This document shows, piece by piece, positions 1 to 10,899 of a DNA stretch of 64,000 nt (its first letter is position 1; every line of letters starts with the position of its first letter). This stretch comes from Nomia melanderi (lineage: Eukaryota > Arthropoda > Insecta > Hymenoptera > Halictidae), in contig NC_134999.1 in the NCBI RefSeq assembly GCF_051020985.1, positions 22,043,160 to 22,107,159 on the forward strand, written 5' to 3'. The position numbers and the translations under genes were made by a program. The notes below the pieces were generated by a model. That model was not told the DNA's origin, ran no database searches, and was given only the letters and a program-made list of their open reading frames with translations.

Positions 1-240
1 TCCCCGGCCGGACGCGATTTTTCCGGGGCATCCAGCTGCACGAGTCTCGAGAACCAACGACGTAATTGCTGGATGAAAAGTCCGCTTGAATCTGATTTGT
101 AGTGGCATTCCTCGCTCGATTTTCGTTCGGGCGCAATTTAGAAATGAAGAAGAAACTTGTTGCACCGGTTTCAACGCGCTGATTTAATGGATACGGCGAC
201 GCGGGGACTGTGGCTCCAACGAGGTTTTGAGGTTAGGTCT
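1..240. other. GC-rich unique island at window edge
   Basis: Complex CpG-containing sequence cut by the window edge. No repeat unit or convincing reading frame is visible. The sequence to its right turns G/T-rich and includes the word TTGAGGTTAGG near 229. Confidence 0.6.
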
Positions 241-249
241 CCGAGGGAT

Positions 250-640
250 TAGCGACCAAGTATAATATCATATATTACAATTAATATAGTATTGTATTAT
301 ATTTAATACAATTTGTATTAATGTAGTAAATAATATATATTATATATTGAATAATTGTAAAGAAATTGTAAATAATACAATTTATATTAATTTAATAAAT
401 AATATATATTATATACTGAATAATTGTAATGTAATTTTAAATGGTGCAGGTCTGTTTTTTTTGTTTCGAGAAAATTGGAGGTTAGTGTATTAGTTGGTTG
501 GAAAATATAAATTAATTATATCGAGTCTGGCAATTTAATTAATACAATGTTAATATAATGGTTCATTTAATTTCAATTGGGAACAATTAAATATCACTTG
601 AAGTATATTTTATTTATAAATAATAACAAGAAATAGAAAA
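250..640. repeat. AT-rich interval with 69-bp tandem dimer
   Basis: Two near-identical units start at 308 and 377 (both begin ACAATTT and end GAATAATTGTAA). The rest is AT-rich sequence without a gene. Confidence 0.8.
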
Positions 641-740
641 GGGGTAGCAAATTTTATTTTGAACGTTAATTATATTCATATGGACCGTTTATTTTGAAAA
701 TTCTGTAATATTATAAATGCTGCCATATTGGAACCTACAA

Positions 741-980
741 AAAGTTAAACTACACAGAACTATGTAAAACTATATAAAATTATATAAAACTGTATAAAAC
801 TATATAAAACTACATAAAACAATTTAAAACTATATATAACTATATAAAACAATTTAAAACAATTTAAAACTATATAAAACTACATAAAACAATTTAAAAC
901 TATATAAAACAATATAAAACAATATAAAACAATATAAAACAATATAAAACAATTTAAAACAATATAAAACTATAAAAAAC
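741..980. repeat. 10-bp minisatellite, A-tracts in helical phase
   Basis: About 24 copies of a 10-bp unit close to TATAAAACAA. The AAAA run recurs every 10 bp, near the helical repeat, a pattern known to give intrinsically curved DNA. Curvature is inferred. Confidence 0.9.
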
Positions 981-1164
981 CGTAAGTTAAAATTAAAAAT
1001 TGTATATATTCTAAAAAAAATAGAAAGAAGAAATTTGATTTGATCGTGGATAAATACTAGATTAACTAATTATTATTTCACAATTAAATTCAACCACGTA
1101 TCCGTTTCTTCGCAAAGTTCTAATTCTAAATGAAGCAAACCACTAAGTAATTAGCAGTTTCATT

Positions 1165-1354
1165 ATCACGTCGTGTAATTATAGAAAATAAATTTATTAA
1201 TCTAAAATTTATTAAAAATCATAATTTAGAAATAATTTGAACTGTCATTCCAATAACTATATTATTAATTATTGCTATCCCATCATTAAAAATACTTTAT
1301 TTTATAGATGAACTTTGAAATACAACTTTCTTTTCAATTAAATCAATTGGACAG
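1165..1354 (+). pseudogene. COX2: NUMT: nuclear fragment of mitochondrial cytochrome c oxidase subunit II
   Basis: Frame 1174 onward, read with the invertebrate mitochondrial code, gives ENKFIN, then KNHNLE, IWTVIP, LLIIAIPSLK, LYFMDEL and FFSIKSIG, in the order found around the second membrane helix and the start of the copper domain of COX2. The Trp of IWT and the later LWN are both TGA, and ATA stands at positions read as Met, so the sequence evolved under the mitochondrial code. Similarity stops at GGACA near 1354, just where the conserved HQWYW motif should begin. The left end near 1165 is unclear. Only about 60 of some 225 residues are present, so this is a dead transfer. The residue pattern fits Hymenoptera best. 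Confidence 0.9.
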
Positions 1355-1374
1355 GAAATCGGGTGACACGATTT

Positions 1375-1570
1375 TTTACATAACCTCGAAATTAATTGCC
1401 TCGGTGACGCGCCGAGCGGGTCGAATTTTGTTCGGTGCGTGACGTGTAAAAGGGACAGTGGATCTGTTTAAGAATCCTGACTTTTTATTTTCTGCTTCGT
1501 TAACCCGTTCGCCACGGCGGACTTTTATACGTACCGCACATAGCGCAAGGTAGTTTAAACGTGACCACTG
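1375..1570. other. GC-rich island
   Basis: Complex sequence with CpGs (GGTGACGCGCCGAGCGGG). No frame, RNA or repeat recognised. Confidence 0.55.
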
Positions 1571-1589
1571 AGAACGACGAACGTTTGTA

Positions 1590-2090
1590 TAGTTTTGTGC
1601 TGTTTTGTATAGGTTTATGTAGTTTTTATAGTTTTTATGCAGGTTTATATAGTTTTTATATAGTTAAATATAACTAAATATAGCTAAATATAGCTAAATA
1701 TAGTTAAATATAGTCAAATATAGACAGACATAGACAAATACAGTTAAATATAGTCAAATATAGTCAAAAATAGTGAAACATAGTCAAATATAGTGAAATA
1801 TAGTTAAACATAGTCAAATATAGTCTAATATAGTGAAATATAGTGAAATATAGTTAAACATAGTCAAATATAGTCTAATATAGTGAAATATAGTTAAATG
1901 TAGTTTTTAATAGTTTCTCATAACTTTTTCATAGTTTTACAAAGCTTTACATGGTTTTATATAGTTTCGTAGAGTTACATATAGTTATATATAGTTATAT
2001 ATAGTTATATATAGTTACATATAGTTTCATATAGTTCCATACAGTTTTATATAATTTTATATTGTGTTATATAGTTGCATACAGTTTCTT
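1590..2090. repeat. 10-bp tandem repeat, unit near AAATATAGTC
   Basis: About 50 units of a 10-bp repeat. The middle reads AAATATAGTC/G and both edges drift to TATAGTTTTA and TATAGTTATA. A second 10-bp-period tract within 700 bp of the one at 741. Confidence 0.9.
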
Positions 2091-2099
2091 GTACATTTA

Positions 2100-2650
2100 C
2101 AGTCACAGTTTCACACAAAACCTTCAAACAGCCACAATCCACCACCTAATTTCTTCATCTCCATCTATTCACCGATTACCCCAACAGAACTGCTACTATC
2201 CCCATTAAAAATCTCCTCGGAACACCGTCGAATCCCCGCGTAGCACGATTAACGCGGGCAGATCTGCCTCTCTCGGGGCGGCCTCGAAGACGGCAAAACG
2301 ATGAAAAAAGGGATTCCCCGTGCGGCTAGAGGTTAATTTCACGGCGGTGTGCGTGCGTGTCACTCTGTCCCTCCTTTCTCAACCACAGACTCCGCCGTGG
2401 CCCGGCAGCCACCGCCGCTACGGACCCTTGTCTATTCGCAGAGGAAGCGGCCGATTAAGTTTTTGTTCCCTCTTCCCCCTCCCCTGGGAATTAGAGGCCG
2501 AGGCGCGCCGATGAAAAGGACCAAGCGTTGGGGCGAGCGAGGAGCTGGATGGGAGACGGCAAATGGGCCGTTTATTTTGGAGGTTACGTAGATTTTTGAG
2601 AAATATTGAGATGGTTTTGGTGGTTCTCTGTTGGGATGGAAATTGTGACT
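2100..2650. other. GC-rich island with C/A-rich left and G/T-rich right flank
   Basis: The island spans about 2190-2590. Left of it (2100-2180) the + strand is rich in C and A; right of it (2580-2660) rich in G and T. Short overlapping frames occur on both strands, but none shows a domain or splice context. Confidence 0.6.
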
Positions 2651-2659
2651 GATGTGTGG

Positions 2660-2945
2660 GTAATGTAAGATAAATATGTAAATATATGAATATATAAATA
2701 GAAGAATATAGAAATATAGAAATATAGAAGAATATAGAAGGATATAGAAGGATATAGAAGGATATAGAAGGATATAGAAGGATATAGAAATATAGAAATA
2801 TAAATATAAGAATATAAGAATATAAATATATAATAACGTAATAATAACTGATATAATATGAAAATATAAATACAAAAATATATAAATATAAGAATATAAG
2901 AATATAAGAATATAATAACGTAATAATAACTGATATAATATAAAA
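2660..2945. repeat. AT microsatellite with AGAAGGATAT units
   Basis: Tandem GAATATAAATATA and six copies of AGAAGGATAT. The unit AACGTAATAATAACTGATAT recurs at about 2834 and 2918. Confidence 0.9.
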
Positions 2946-3094
2946 ATCACAAAGATTTTGTGAAAAGGAAATTAGTTGGTTAATAGAATGATTGATAGAA
3001 ATTTTGATTTTGAAAGTGGTGTAAGTTAATTTTTGGAAAAAATCAAGCTAGCAATTTTAATATTCACATTTACACGTTAACTCTTCATTCTAAA

Positions 3095-3350
3095 GGAAAT
3101 TGTAATTAATGTATTGAAAATCATTTTAGAAATTATTGAAAAATCATCTTCGAAATCATTGAAAAATCATTGAAAAATCATTTTAGAAATCATTCAAAAA
3201 TCATTTTCGAAATCATTCAAGAATCATTGAAAAATCATTTAAAAATCATTTTAGAAATCATTCAAAAATCATTTTCGAAATCATTAAAGAATCATTCTCA
3301 AAATCATTTCAGAAATCATTGAAAAATCATTGAAAAATCATTCGAAAAAT
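3095..3350. repeat. AATCATT-type tandem repeat, locus 1
   Basis: Repeated AAATCATTGAAAAATCATTT with TTCGAAATCATTCAA variants. The same family as the array at 5100. Confidence 0.9.
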
Positions 3351-3419
3351 ATTTCATAAAACATCAATTAAACAGTACGCTTCCAATCTGATTATACAAT
3401 TTACAAAGATAGCGTCAAC

Positions 3420-3740
3420 AAAAACTTTATATCTATTTCTTACACAGACTGGTAGAAGAAAGGTCAAAGAAGAGCAGAGAGCCCCATCGAATGAACCAAT
3501 TGGCGCACCTGTTCGACCACGGCCGGCTCGATTCCACAAAACGTTAACTAGCGCGTTGTCACGGAACCGGGGGGAATCATCGGGCTTCGAAGGGGAGAAG
3601 CCTTTGTTCCACTTTTCCTGGCTACGGTATCCGATCTCTTCGATCGCTATCGGTCGCGAGAAATTCATTGCTGAGGGAATTGATGTAACCTCAACATTTG
3701 GATATTCATGTAAGGAAAATTGGAGGTTGTTTTTCTAATT
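3420..3740. other. GC-rich island
   Basis: Complex sequence, open for 104 codons on the minus strand (3354-3668) and 60 on the plus. The two frames overlap and neither has a recognisable domain, so I do not call a gene. It ends in a GGAGGTT word at about 3723. Confidence 0.5.
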
Positions 3741-4440
3741 ATATAACGTTGGCATTGAAACATATTGAATAAAAAATGTATGAAAGTCACAACATCTTCC
3801 ATTAAAAAATTAATTAGAAAATCACTGTGAAGAATTAATTACAAAATCACTCTGAAAAAATTCTCTCCACCTAGTCACCCAAAAATGATTAAACGTCATA
3901 TCAATGATTACTAATCGGAACAATAAAAATAAAAAATGTGCAAACACACTGTCTACTCGAAAATTAATTAGAAAAATGATTAAACGCCGTATAAATGATT
4001 ACTAATTGAAACAGAATTCGAAATAGGTACGTTAATTAATTGAAGCTGGTCGGAACGGACCACGTAACAGAAGTAGGTGTCAAGAGCGTTACGGCGTGAA
4101 ATTAATATCACCGAGAGTCACTGTTGCCTCTGGAACAGTGACAACATAGACGCGCCACCTATCACTGAAATATGAATATATGAAATTTACATTGTAGTTT
4201 CCGTTGGAAATCACATTCCATTATTTGATAGCTTGTGAGTAATTAATCGAGGGATGAGGGACGCCGGAACAACAATTGAAATTGTTTTATAAAGTTTTAT
4301 TGTAACTGATTATTTTTTAATTATTTGAAAATTTATCAACTAAAAGTGAGACATTTGAATATTTTATAATGATATAAATTGATCTACTGATTGATCAATT
4401 GATTGATTTATTTAACTGAAAATTGTAGCTTTGCTAATCA
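3741..4440. other. AT-rich interval with 88-bp dimer, small island and hairpin
   Basis: AATGATTAAACG blocks at about 3886 and 3974 form an 88-bp dimer. A small island lies at 4020-4160 with a hairpin at 4117-4142: 9-bp arms GTCACTGTT/AACAGTGAC and an 8-nt loop. The rest is AT-rich. Confidence 0.6.
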
Positions 4441-4720
4441 TCACATTATTAACAAAAATATTCAATTCTATTAGAACTGATTATTTTAAAATTATTTAAA
4501 AAGTAATCAAATAACAATCAAATATTCTACTATCCTAAATTATTTAAAAATTCATCAAATAACAATCAGGTATTTGACTATTCTAAATTATTTAAAAATT
4601 CATCAAATAACAAATAAGACATTTGACTATTCTAAATTATTTAAAAATTCATCAAATAACAAATAAGACATTTGACTATTTTAAATTATTTAAAAATTCA
4701 TCAAATAACAATAACACATT
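4440..4720. repeat. 49-bp tandem repeat
   Basis: Units containing ACATTTGACTATTCTAAATT, then ATTTAAAAATTCATCAAATA. About five copies with few changes. Confidence 0.9.
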
Positions 4721-4779
4721 ACAATATTTCTCACTGATATAAATTGATCTCACTGAAAAATCATCATTCGCACTTTTTT

Positions 4780-5040
4780 CGAGAATGAACCGGCACGCCA
4801 TGTGTTAACGAGCAACGCTAAATCAAGCAGTGAGGAAGAGGAATTAAGGTATCTAAAATCTGCAAACCGTGAAGGAACCTGTCGGCTGCCCACGAGGAAC
4901 AAATAAATGACAGCACTGACAAATTGACAACATTAACTGTTGTCCCTGACGGGGAGGGAGCTAGACGTATTTTACATATCTTCGAGATTCCTCTAATTGT
5001 CTCTTGTATCTACAGACTATTCAAACAAATTTCGGTGTCT
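4780..5040. other. GC-rich island
   Basis: Complex sequence with a small stem, GACAACA/TGTTGTC around TTAAC, near 4930. No gene recognised. Confidence 0.5.
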
Positions 5041-5099
5041 GTCGAATCAATCTAAAGAATTGAAATAATGAAAATGATAAAAATAAAATAAAAATAAAA

Positions 5100-5360
5100 A
5101 ATGTGCAAATCATTTTCGAAATCATTCAATCATTTTCAAAATCATTAAAAAATCATTTTCGAAATCATTGAAAAATCATTAAAAAATCATTTTAGAAATC
5201 ATTGAAAAATCATTAAAAAATCATTTTAGAAATCATTGAAAAATCATTAAAAAATCATTTTAGAAATCATTGAAAAATCATTAAAAAATCATTTTAGAAA
5301 TCATTGAAAAATCATTAAAAAATCATTTTAGAAATCATTGAAAAATCATTTTAAAAACCA
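5100..5360. repeat. 34-bp tandem repeat, AATCATT family locus 2
   Basis: TCATTTTAGAAATCATTGAA starts at 5187, 5221, 5255, 5289 and 5323: an exact 34-bp period. Related to the array at 3095. Confidence 0.95.
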
Positions 5361-5599
5361 TTCAAAATTCATCAAATAACAATAACACCTTAGAATATTT
5401 CCCATTGATATAAATTGATCTCACTGAAAATCGTAGCTTTGCTAATCATCACATCATTAAAAAAAATATTCAATCTTATTAGAATTGTTTATTTTGAAAT
5501 TATTACACCAAATACAACATTTTCCACTAAAAAATTGCAAAATCACTATTCCGAAATCTTTTTCTGTAGTCACTCAACTAAAAATGACATCCTAACCTA

Positions 5600-5885
5600 A
5601 AAGTGTCCGCGAATCGGGAAACGGCGTCGAGGGAAAATGCGAAAATGCGATTGAAATGAAAATTTAATTAGGACGTCTGAACGACGACCTACTGTCGGCA
5701 GAGTTATCGGCCCGCCGCGTCCTATCGCTTCTATCTCGACAGCAACACACAACGATGCCGTAACACAGGTGGAAACTTTAATGCGTCCCGACGACGCGAT
5801 AAATCACGAACTGTATCTACGAGAGGCACGGACGATGGACGGCGATCGAGGGAGATGGAGGGAGAGATTCCTAGGAGCGGGAAAA
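5600..5885. other. GC-rich island
   Basis: Complex CpG-containing sequence. The plus frame 5769-6023 runs from the island into the AAATATTTGGAA repeat and is not a credible gene. Confidence 0.5.
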
Positions 5886-6120
5886 TATTGGTTTGAGATT
5901 TTTTTTAAATATTTGGAAGATATTGATTTAAGATTATTTTTAAATATTTGGAAATTATTTGGAAAATATTGGTTTCAGATTGTTTTTAAATATTTGGAAA
6001 ATATTATTTTAAGATTTTTTTGAAATATTTGGAAAATATTATTTAAAAATTTTTTTCAAATATTACTAAGCCAGACTTTTTCATATGAATAAAATATTAG
6101 ATATAAGAAATGTTAAGTGA
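5862..6120 (+). repeat. AAATATTTGGAA dispersed module, copy A
   Basis: Starts at AGATTCCTAGGAGC, carries AAATATTGGTTTGA and repeated AAATATTTGGAAAATATT, and ends CAAATATTACTAAGCCAGA plus AATAAAATATTAGAT. The same order recurs at 9036, and AGATTCCTAGTAGC also at 8595. Confidence 0.85.
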
Positions 6121-6535
6121 ATGTTTAGAAAATATTAAGTAAATATTTGGAGAATATAAAATACATGTTTGAAAAATACCAAATACTTAACCAATATTTT
6201 CTAAATATTTGAAGAATATGTATTTAAATGATATACAAAATGATATTTCATTAGAAATTGAAAAATATATATATATATAGTGAAACTATAATTTTTTACT
6301 AAATAATTTTACATACAGTAACACTATAATTTTCCACTAAAACTACAATTAATCTTCTAATTGCAAAGGGTTAAGACAGAAACAATCTAACCTAGCAAGA
6401 ACAAAAATGACAGCTTCCCAAGGCACCCAGTCGTTAGAGTTTATTACTTTGCTTAAGCGGAGAATGTAACACTGGAATACGACTTTACTGTCGCGGTCTA
6501 ACTGGAACTCGAATTCTTAGGAAGTCAAACGAAAC
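6120..6535. other. AT-rich interval and small island
   Basis: AATATTTGAAAAATA-type degenerate repeats to about 6290, then moderately complex sequence (6380-6535). Nothing else recognised. Confidence 0.4.
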
Positions 6536-6760
6536 GTTTAACCAGTCGACTACGTTCGAGTATACACATCATCTTGAAATTCAAAATGAAACTAAGTTTT
6601 TCATCGATGAGTTATTTCTTCAGACAAACATGTAATTCTTCATTTTGCTTTAATAATTCATTAACACGTATCAGAGGTACGTATCTCCTGCGTTTGGCAA
6701 GTATATTCATTGTTTAACACCCGCCGTGGGGTGGTGTTATTTTTCGTACTTCCATCTGGC
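6536..6760 (-). pseudogene. degenerate reading frame, related to the one at 11095
   Basis: Reading leftward from about 6709 the frame begins MNILAKRR and continues LLKQNEELHVCLKK before a stop. The plus-strand sequence at 11095-11244 gives KRRPNALK and LKQNEEELHVCQK in the same order. The main indel between the copies is 3 bp (one Glu codon), and both are followed by a CTGGTTAA word, which fits descent from a coding sequence. The family is not recognised; a decayed transposon fragment is the likeliest reading. Confidence 0.5.
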
Positions 6761-6829
6761 GGGGCTAATTAGAAATTATATATGTATTAATTTTCTCCTC
6801 GGTGTTACACTTGAGACCTCAGAGAATAG

Positions 6830-6855
6830 TTCTCTTATGTATATAAAGATGTAAA
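6830..6855 (+). promoter_or_regulatory. TATA-like box upstream of the palindrome array
   Basis: GTATATAAAGATG lies about 70 bp before the first palindrome at 6911. It matches a TATA box by sequence only, and no transcript start can be shown. Confidence 0.2.
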
Positions 6856-6910
6856 TAAATTTGTTAATTACAGTAACCAGTTATTTCAATGCTGTGACGC
6901 GACAATAGTT

Positions 6911-7087
6911 CATGTACCACCGGTGGTACATGCGACCCATGCATCAGACAAGGGTGTACCAGTGGTGGTATATGGGACAGACAAGCATGTACCACTGGTG
7001 GTACATGCGCCTACTTATCCCAATCATGTACCACCGGTGGTACATGCGTCCCATGGAACAAATAAGAATGTACCACCGGTGGTACAT
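6911..7087. repeat. Array of five 22-bp palindromes
   Basis: Half-site CATGTACCACC followed by its exact reverse complement at 6911-6932 and 7025-7046. One central mismatch pair at 6986-7007, a 20-bp version at 7068-7087 and a more decayed copy near 6955. Spacing is about 30-45 bp and the spacers also resemble each other (GCGACCCATG, GCGTCCCATG). The array can pair intra-strand at every unit or act as a clustered dyad binding site. Confidence 0.95.
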
Positions 7088-7089
7088 CC

Positions 7090-7430
7090 CATCGCGAACG
7101 TGTCAACTTTGTTGCCCATACAATCAGAGATTTTTCGAACAAGATTCTACAGTTAACAGGTCAATCTCTTACATTTTGCGCAGCGGTGATGTGCCGTTCG
7201 GCTGGATACGTTTGCCCTCAACGCGTCAGGTTTTCCCGATTCTCATGTGGACAGCTGGAACAGACAATGGTTTTTTCGTTAACACCTCGTTTGGTGGAAT
7301 TTGAGATCTGTGCAATGGAGGATTATAGGGTATGTATTGGTGAGCATTGCTGGTAAATGATTTGAGTAATTAGTTTTAGTAAGGATTGATTGTTGTTTAT
7401 TGGTCATGATTAAATGTAGAGAAATAATTC
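7090..7430. other. Complex sequence right of the palindrome array
   Basis: Mid-GC sequence. A plus frame spans the array and continues to 7304, but its first half is only translated palindrome. No domain seen. Confidence 0.35.
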
Positions 7431-7800
7431 ATGTGTATTATTGTATTATGTTATATTATAATATTCTTTATTATTATATTATAATATAGATAGTTTACAT
7501 TTAATTAATAACAATATTACATTACATTTAATTAATAATAGTATTACAATACATTTAATTGATAGTAATTATAATTTCTAGTTTGCTTAATAATATATAA
7601 TATAATAAAAAATAATAGAATATGTATTATATATAATATAGATAGTTTCATATTTAATTAACAATATACAAAATGATTATAAAATGTGATAATAATAGGA
7701 CTGGCAATACATAATCACGGAAACATATAATTAAGTTTACATTTATCAAACCAGTTTTCCTACTTATTCCACTATATTAAACAGAATAGATATTAAATAG
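7430..7800. other. AT-rich interval
   Basis: Imperfect ATTTAATTAATAATA and TATATAATATAGATAGTTT repeats, no gene. Confidence 0.5.
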
Positions 7801-8000
7801 ATAAAATCTATCAAACTACTTAACATAATCTAACAAAAGCACAAAATATGAAATAATTTTATAATCATCCCATTACAATTAAAAAAATCAATGTAGTAAG
7901 AATCATCAAATTTACAAAATAATAAAATTCAAAATTTTTAAAAATTTCGAAAAGCATCTCTTCCACGTCCCACAAAACTAGACCTAACCTCTTTCCTTCC
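7800..8000 (+). repeat. AATCATCCCATTA module, distant copy
   Basis: Order CTAACAAAAGCACA, AATCATCCCATTA, AAAATCAATGTAGTAAGAATC, ATCAAATTTACAAA. The same order is tandemly repeated at 14200-14870. Confidence 0.8.
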
Positions 8001-8034
8001 ATCATCATACTGACAGTCCAAAAGAAACAAATAA

Positions 8035-8310
8035 TATTATGTATAATATTATAGTTATATAATATTATAATTATATAATATTGCAATCATATAATATGAT
8101 AACCATATGATATTGCAATCATATAATATTACAATCATATGATATTGCAATCATATAATATTATAATCATATGATATTGCAATCACATAATATTATAATC
8201 ATATAATATTATGTACAATATTACAATCATATACTATCATGAATAATATTACAATCACATAATATTATGTATAATACTATACTCATACAATATCATGAAT
8301 AATATATATT
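8035..8310. repeat. ATATAATATT/GCAATC microsatellite
   Basis: Repeats of AATCATATAATATTATAATC and TGATATTGCAATC, about 18 bp per unit. Confidence 0.9.
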
Positions 8311-8488
8311 ATTGTATATTAATAAATTTATCTCCAGTAAACAATCACCAAACACCATCAGCTTTCCCTAAGAAATCTCAATTCACAAACAACAATCTTC
8401 CACAAACAAGTACGTCAAGGACAAATACACCACATTATTCAACATTAAACCTTTATCGGTCCCGATATAAAAGTCCTTTCCACTCGAA

Positions 8489-8585
8489 CTGGAGCATATT
8501 AGCATGCAATTAGGGACAACGAAGGATTGCAGACCATACACCTGTCGGCGGCGCGCGCAGCTAGAAAAATAGCCGACACACTCGA
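8489..8585 (+). repeat. GC island, first direct copy
   Basis: Runs from TGGAGCATATTAGCATGCAA through GATTGCAGACCATACACCTG and GCGCGCAGCTAGAAAAAT to GACACACTCG. The same order recurs at 9477-9595 on the same strand. Confidence 0.9.
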
Positions 8586-8639
8586 AGGGGGAGAGATTCC
8601 TAGTAGCAAAAAAATGTTGAAAATAATATTAAAATATTG

Positions 8640-9030
8640 ATATTGATAAATATTAATAATATTGAAATATTGATAATAATAATTTGAAAAAAGAAAATAA
8701 GAGAAATATCTAATTTGAAAAAAAATAATTAATTTGAAAAATTAAAATAAGAAAAATATCTAATTTGAAAAATGAAAGTAAGAAAAATATTTAATTTAAA
8801 AAAAAAAATAAGAAAAATATCTAATTTGAAAAATGAAAGTAAGAAAAATATTTAATTTAAAAAAAAAAATAAGAAAAATATCTAATTTGAAAAATGAAAG
8901 TAAGAAAAACATCTAATTTCATAAAAGAAAATAAGAAAAATGTCTAATTTGAAAAAAGAAAATAAGAAAAATATTAAAACGACAATTTAAATATTTAATA
9001 TTTAAATAATATTGAATAGTAATATATTAT
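8640..9030. repeat. 61-bp tandem repeat
   Basis: TAATTTGAAAAATGAAAGTA starts at 8761, 8822 and 8883. Flanked by AATATT-rich sequence. Confidence 0.9.
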
Positions 9031-9035
9031 CTACC

Positions 9036-9200
9036 CTAGTAGCAGAAAAATATTGGTTTGAAATCTTTTTCAAATATTTGGAAAATATTGATTTCATATT
9101 TTTTTCAAATATTATTAAGCCAGAATTTTTAATCTGAATAAAATATTAGATCTAAATATCATTTGAAAAACATAAAGTGGACATTTGAAAAATATGATGT
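9036..9200 (+). repeat. AAATATTTGGAA dispersed module, copy B
   Basis: CCTAGTAGCAGAAAAATATT, GGTTTGAAATC, AAATATTTGGAAAATATTGA, CAAATATTATTAAGCCAGAA, AATAAAATATTAGAT: the same sequence of blocks as at 5862-6120. Confidence 0.85.
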
Positions 9201-9476
9201 AGATATTTTAAAAATGAGTATTTAATATTTAAACAATATTAATACTAATTTAACATTTTCTTCAAATATTATTAAGCCACACATTTTAATCCGAACAAAA
9301 ACTGTCACATTCATTTAAACAAGGAATATATATTTAACACATCTAACCTCAATTAATATCATAACACCCTAACAAAAAAAAACAAAATACACACATACAC
9401 ACACACAACCAACATCATGCATTACATCAAACAAATTGATTAAAACATTGGTACATCGCATTCTAACAAAAACCAA
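9200..9476. other. C/A-rich interval before an island
   Basis: Ends in strongly C/A-rich sequence with an ACACAC tract. By hand count 9361-9420 has 19 C and 1 G. Confidence 0.6.
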
Positions 9477-9720
9477 GTGGAGCATATCAGCATGCAATTA
9501 GAGACGACGATGGATTGCAGACCATACACCTGTCGGCTGCGTGCGCCCCCACCCGGCTGCGCGCGCAGCTAGAAAAATGCTAGTCGACACACTCGGACAC
9601 CCATCGAATGCAAAACGCATTCCGCGTCGCTGCGAGCCTCGCGTTATCCGCGACTCGATCGCGGCACTCGTGGAGCCCAACAGAAATGAAAACGTCTACG
9701 CCCTGTGACAAATCTTGCGA
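9477..9720 (+). repeat. GC island, second direct copy (9477-9595) and unique right part
   Basis: Repeats 8489-8585 with an extra GC-rich insert (GTGCGCCCCCACCCGGCTGC) just before GCGCGCAGCTAG. Beyond 9595 the sequence is unique. The minus frame 9498-9680 has no recognisable domain. Confidence 0.85.
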
Positions 9721-10150
9721 TAGCTGCTGCCGGATGGAACATTGATGTTGGAGGATCATTTTGTTCTTGGTTTCTCAAGTTCAAGGGGGCGTGGTTCGAG
9801 AATTGTTGGATTGGTTATGTTGACTTTTTATGTTGGACATTAATTATTGTTGGGTTGATGAATAATAATTCAGTTTTTGCCTTTTCATGTTGAGAGTAAA
9901 GAAATAATAATAATTGTATCGCTAGATTGATTAATGACAATTTTTGAAATTTTTTGAAACTTTGAGGTTAGGTTCGTTGGATTTTTTACTTTTTGGGTTG
10001 AAAATTAATTATTGTTGGGTATGATGTTAAGAAATAATAAAAATTCTATTCCTAGATTGATTAATGACAGTTTTTGGAATTTTTTGAAATTTTGAGGTTA
10101 GGTTCGTTGGATTTTTGACTTTTTTGTGTTGATAGTAAAGTTGCTTATTA
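9721..10150. repeat. G/T-rich interval with about 133-bp dimer
   Basis: TTGATTAATGACA, then TTTGAGGTTAGGTTCGTTGG, occur near 9930 and 10063 in a tandem dimer. 9781-9840 has 20 G and 5 C. Confidence 0.85.
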
Positions 10151-10204
10151 TTAGATGTGATACCACGAAATAACAACAGTTCTATTTGCCTTTTTTTAAA
10201 TTTT

Positions 10205-10450
10205 GTTTTCATATTATTTTATAATATTCCATATTGTTTCATATTATTTTATATTTTATGTTACATTATTTTATTTTATATTATTTTATATTTTATGTTA
10301 CATTATTTTATTTTATATTATTTTATATTTTATGTTACATTATTTTATTTTATATTATTTTCTTTCATTTTCTTTCGTTTTCTTCCATTTTCTCCCATTT
10401 CCTTTCATTTCCTCTCATTTCCCATCATTTCATCATTATCCCAACTGAAT
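10205..10450. repeat. 37-bp TTTTAT repeat and CTTTC tract
   Basis: Three copies of TTTTATATTTTATGTTACAT-type units, then pyrimidine-rich CATTTTCTTTC and CATTTCC units. Frames here are translated repeat. Confidence 0.9.
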
Positions 10451-10790
10451 TGGACCCCCCATTACACTCCCAGGTGCATTCGCGTATCACGATCCTAACG
10501 ATCGCAAAGAAGCCACCTAAAGCTACCTACTACACTTATCGGTACACCTGTACCCTCAGTTTCGTCCGCGGTGATTATTTATTCCTGCCACGTTATTCGC
10601 GTCGATTTATTAAAATACAGCCGCACGGGATGCCGTTACGGGATATTTGATACCTGTCAGAAGCCACTCGACTAGTTTCCTTAATCTGGCGAAGTTGCCG
10701 GACTGGGCAAAGTGATTTCGCGATAGCCACGCCGGAAATGAGCCTCGCGCTAACAGAAGAAACAAAACTGTCAAGCATACATGTTGCAAG
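10450..10790. other. GC-rich island
   Basis: Complex sequence. The minus frame 10593-10931 extends from it into AT-rich flank. Its product is unrecognised, and I do not consider it a gene. Confidence 0.5.
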
Positions 10791-10899
10791 CAGGTTATGT
10801 ATGTGAAATAATAACAAACAGCTTAGTGAACAAAGGATTTTATAATTATATTTATAAAAATAATAAACTTTATAAATATTTATGATAAATGCTGACAGA

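Noticed and set aside
6911..7087. Reading the palindrome array as a coding repeat (MYHRWYM-like)
   Set aside because: The exact dyad symmetry at DNA level explains the peptide periodicity; no flanking coding evidence.
10157..10650. Phe/Tyr-rich membrane-like plus frames
   Set aside because: Hydrophobicity comes from the TTTTAT repeat, not a transmembrane protein.
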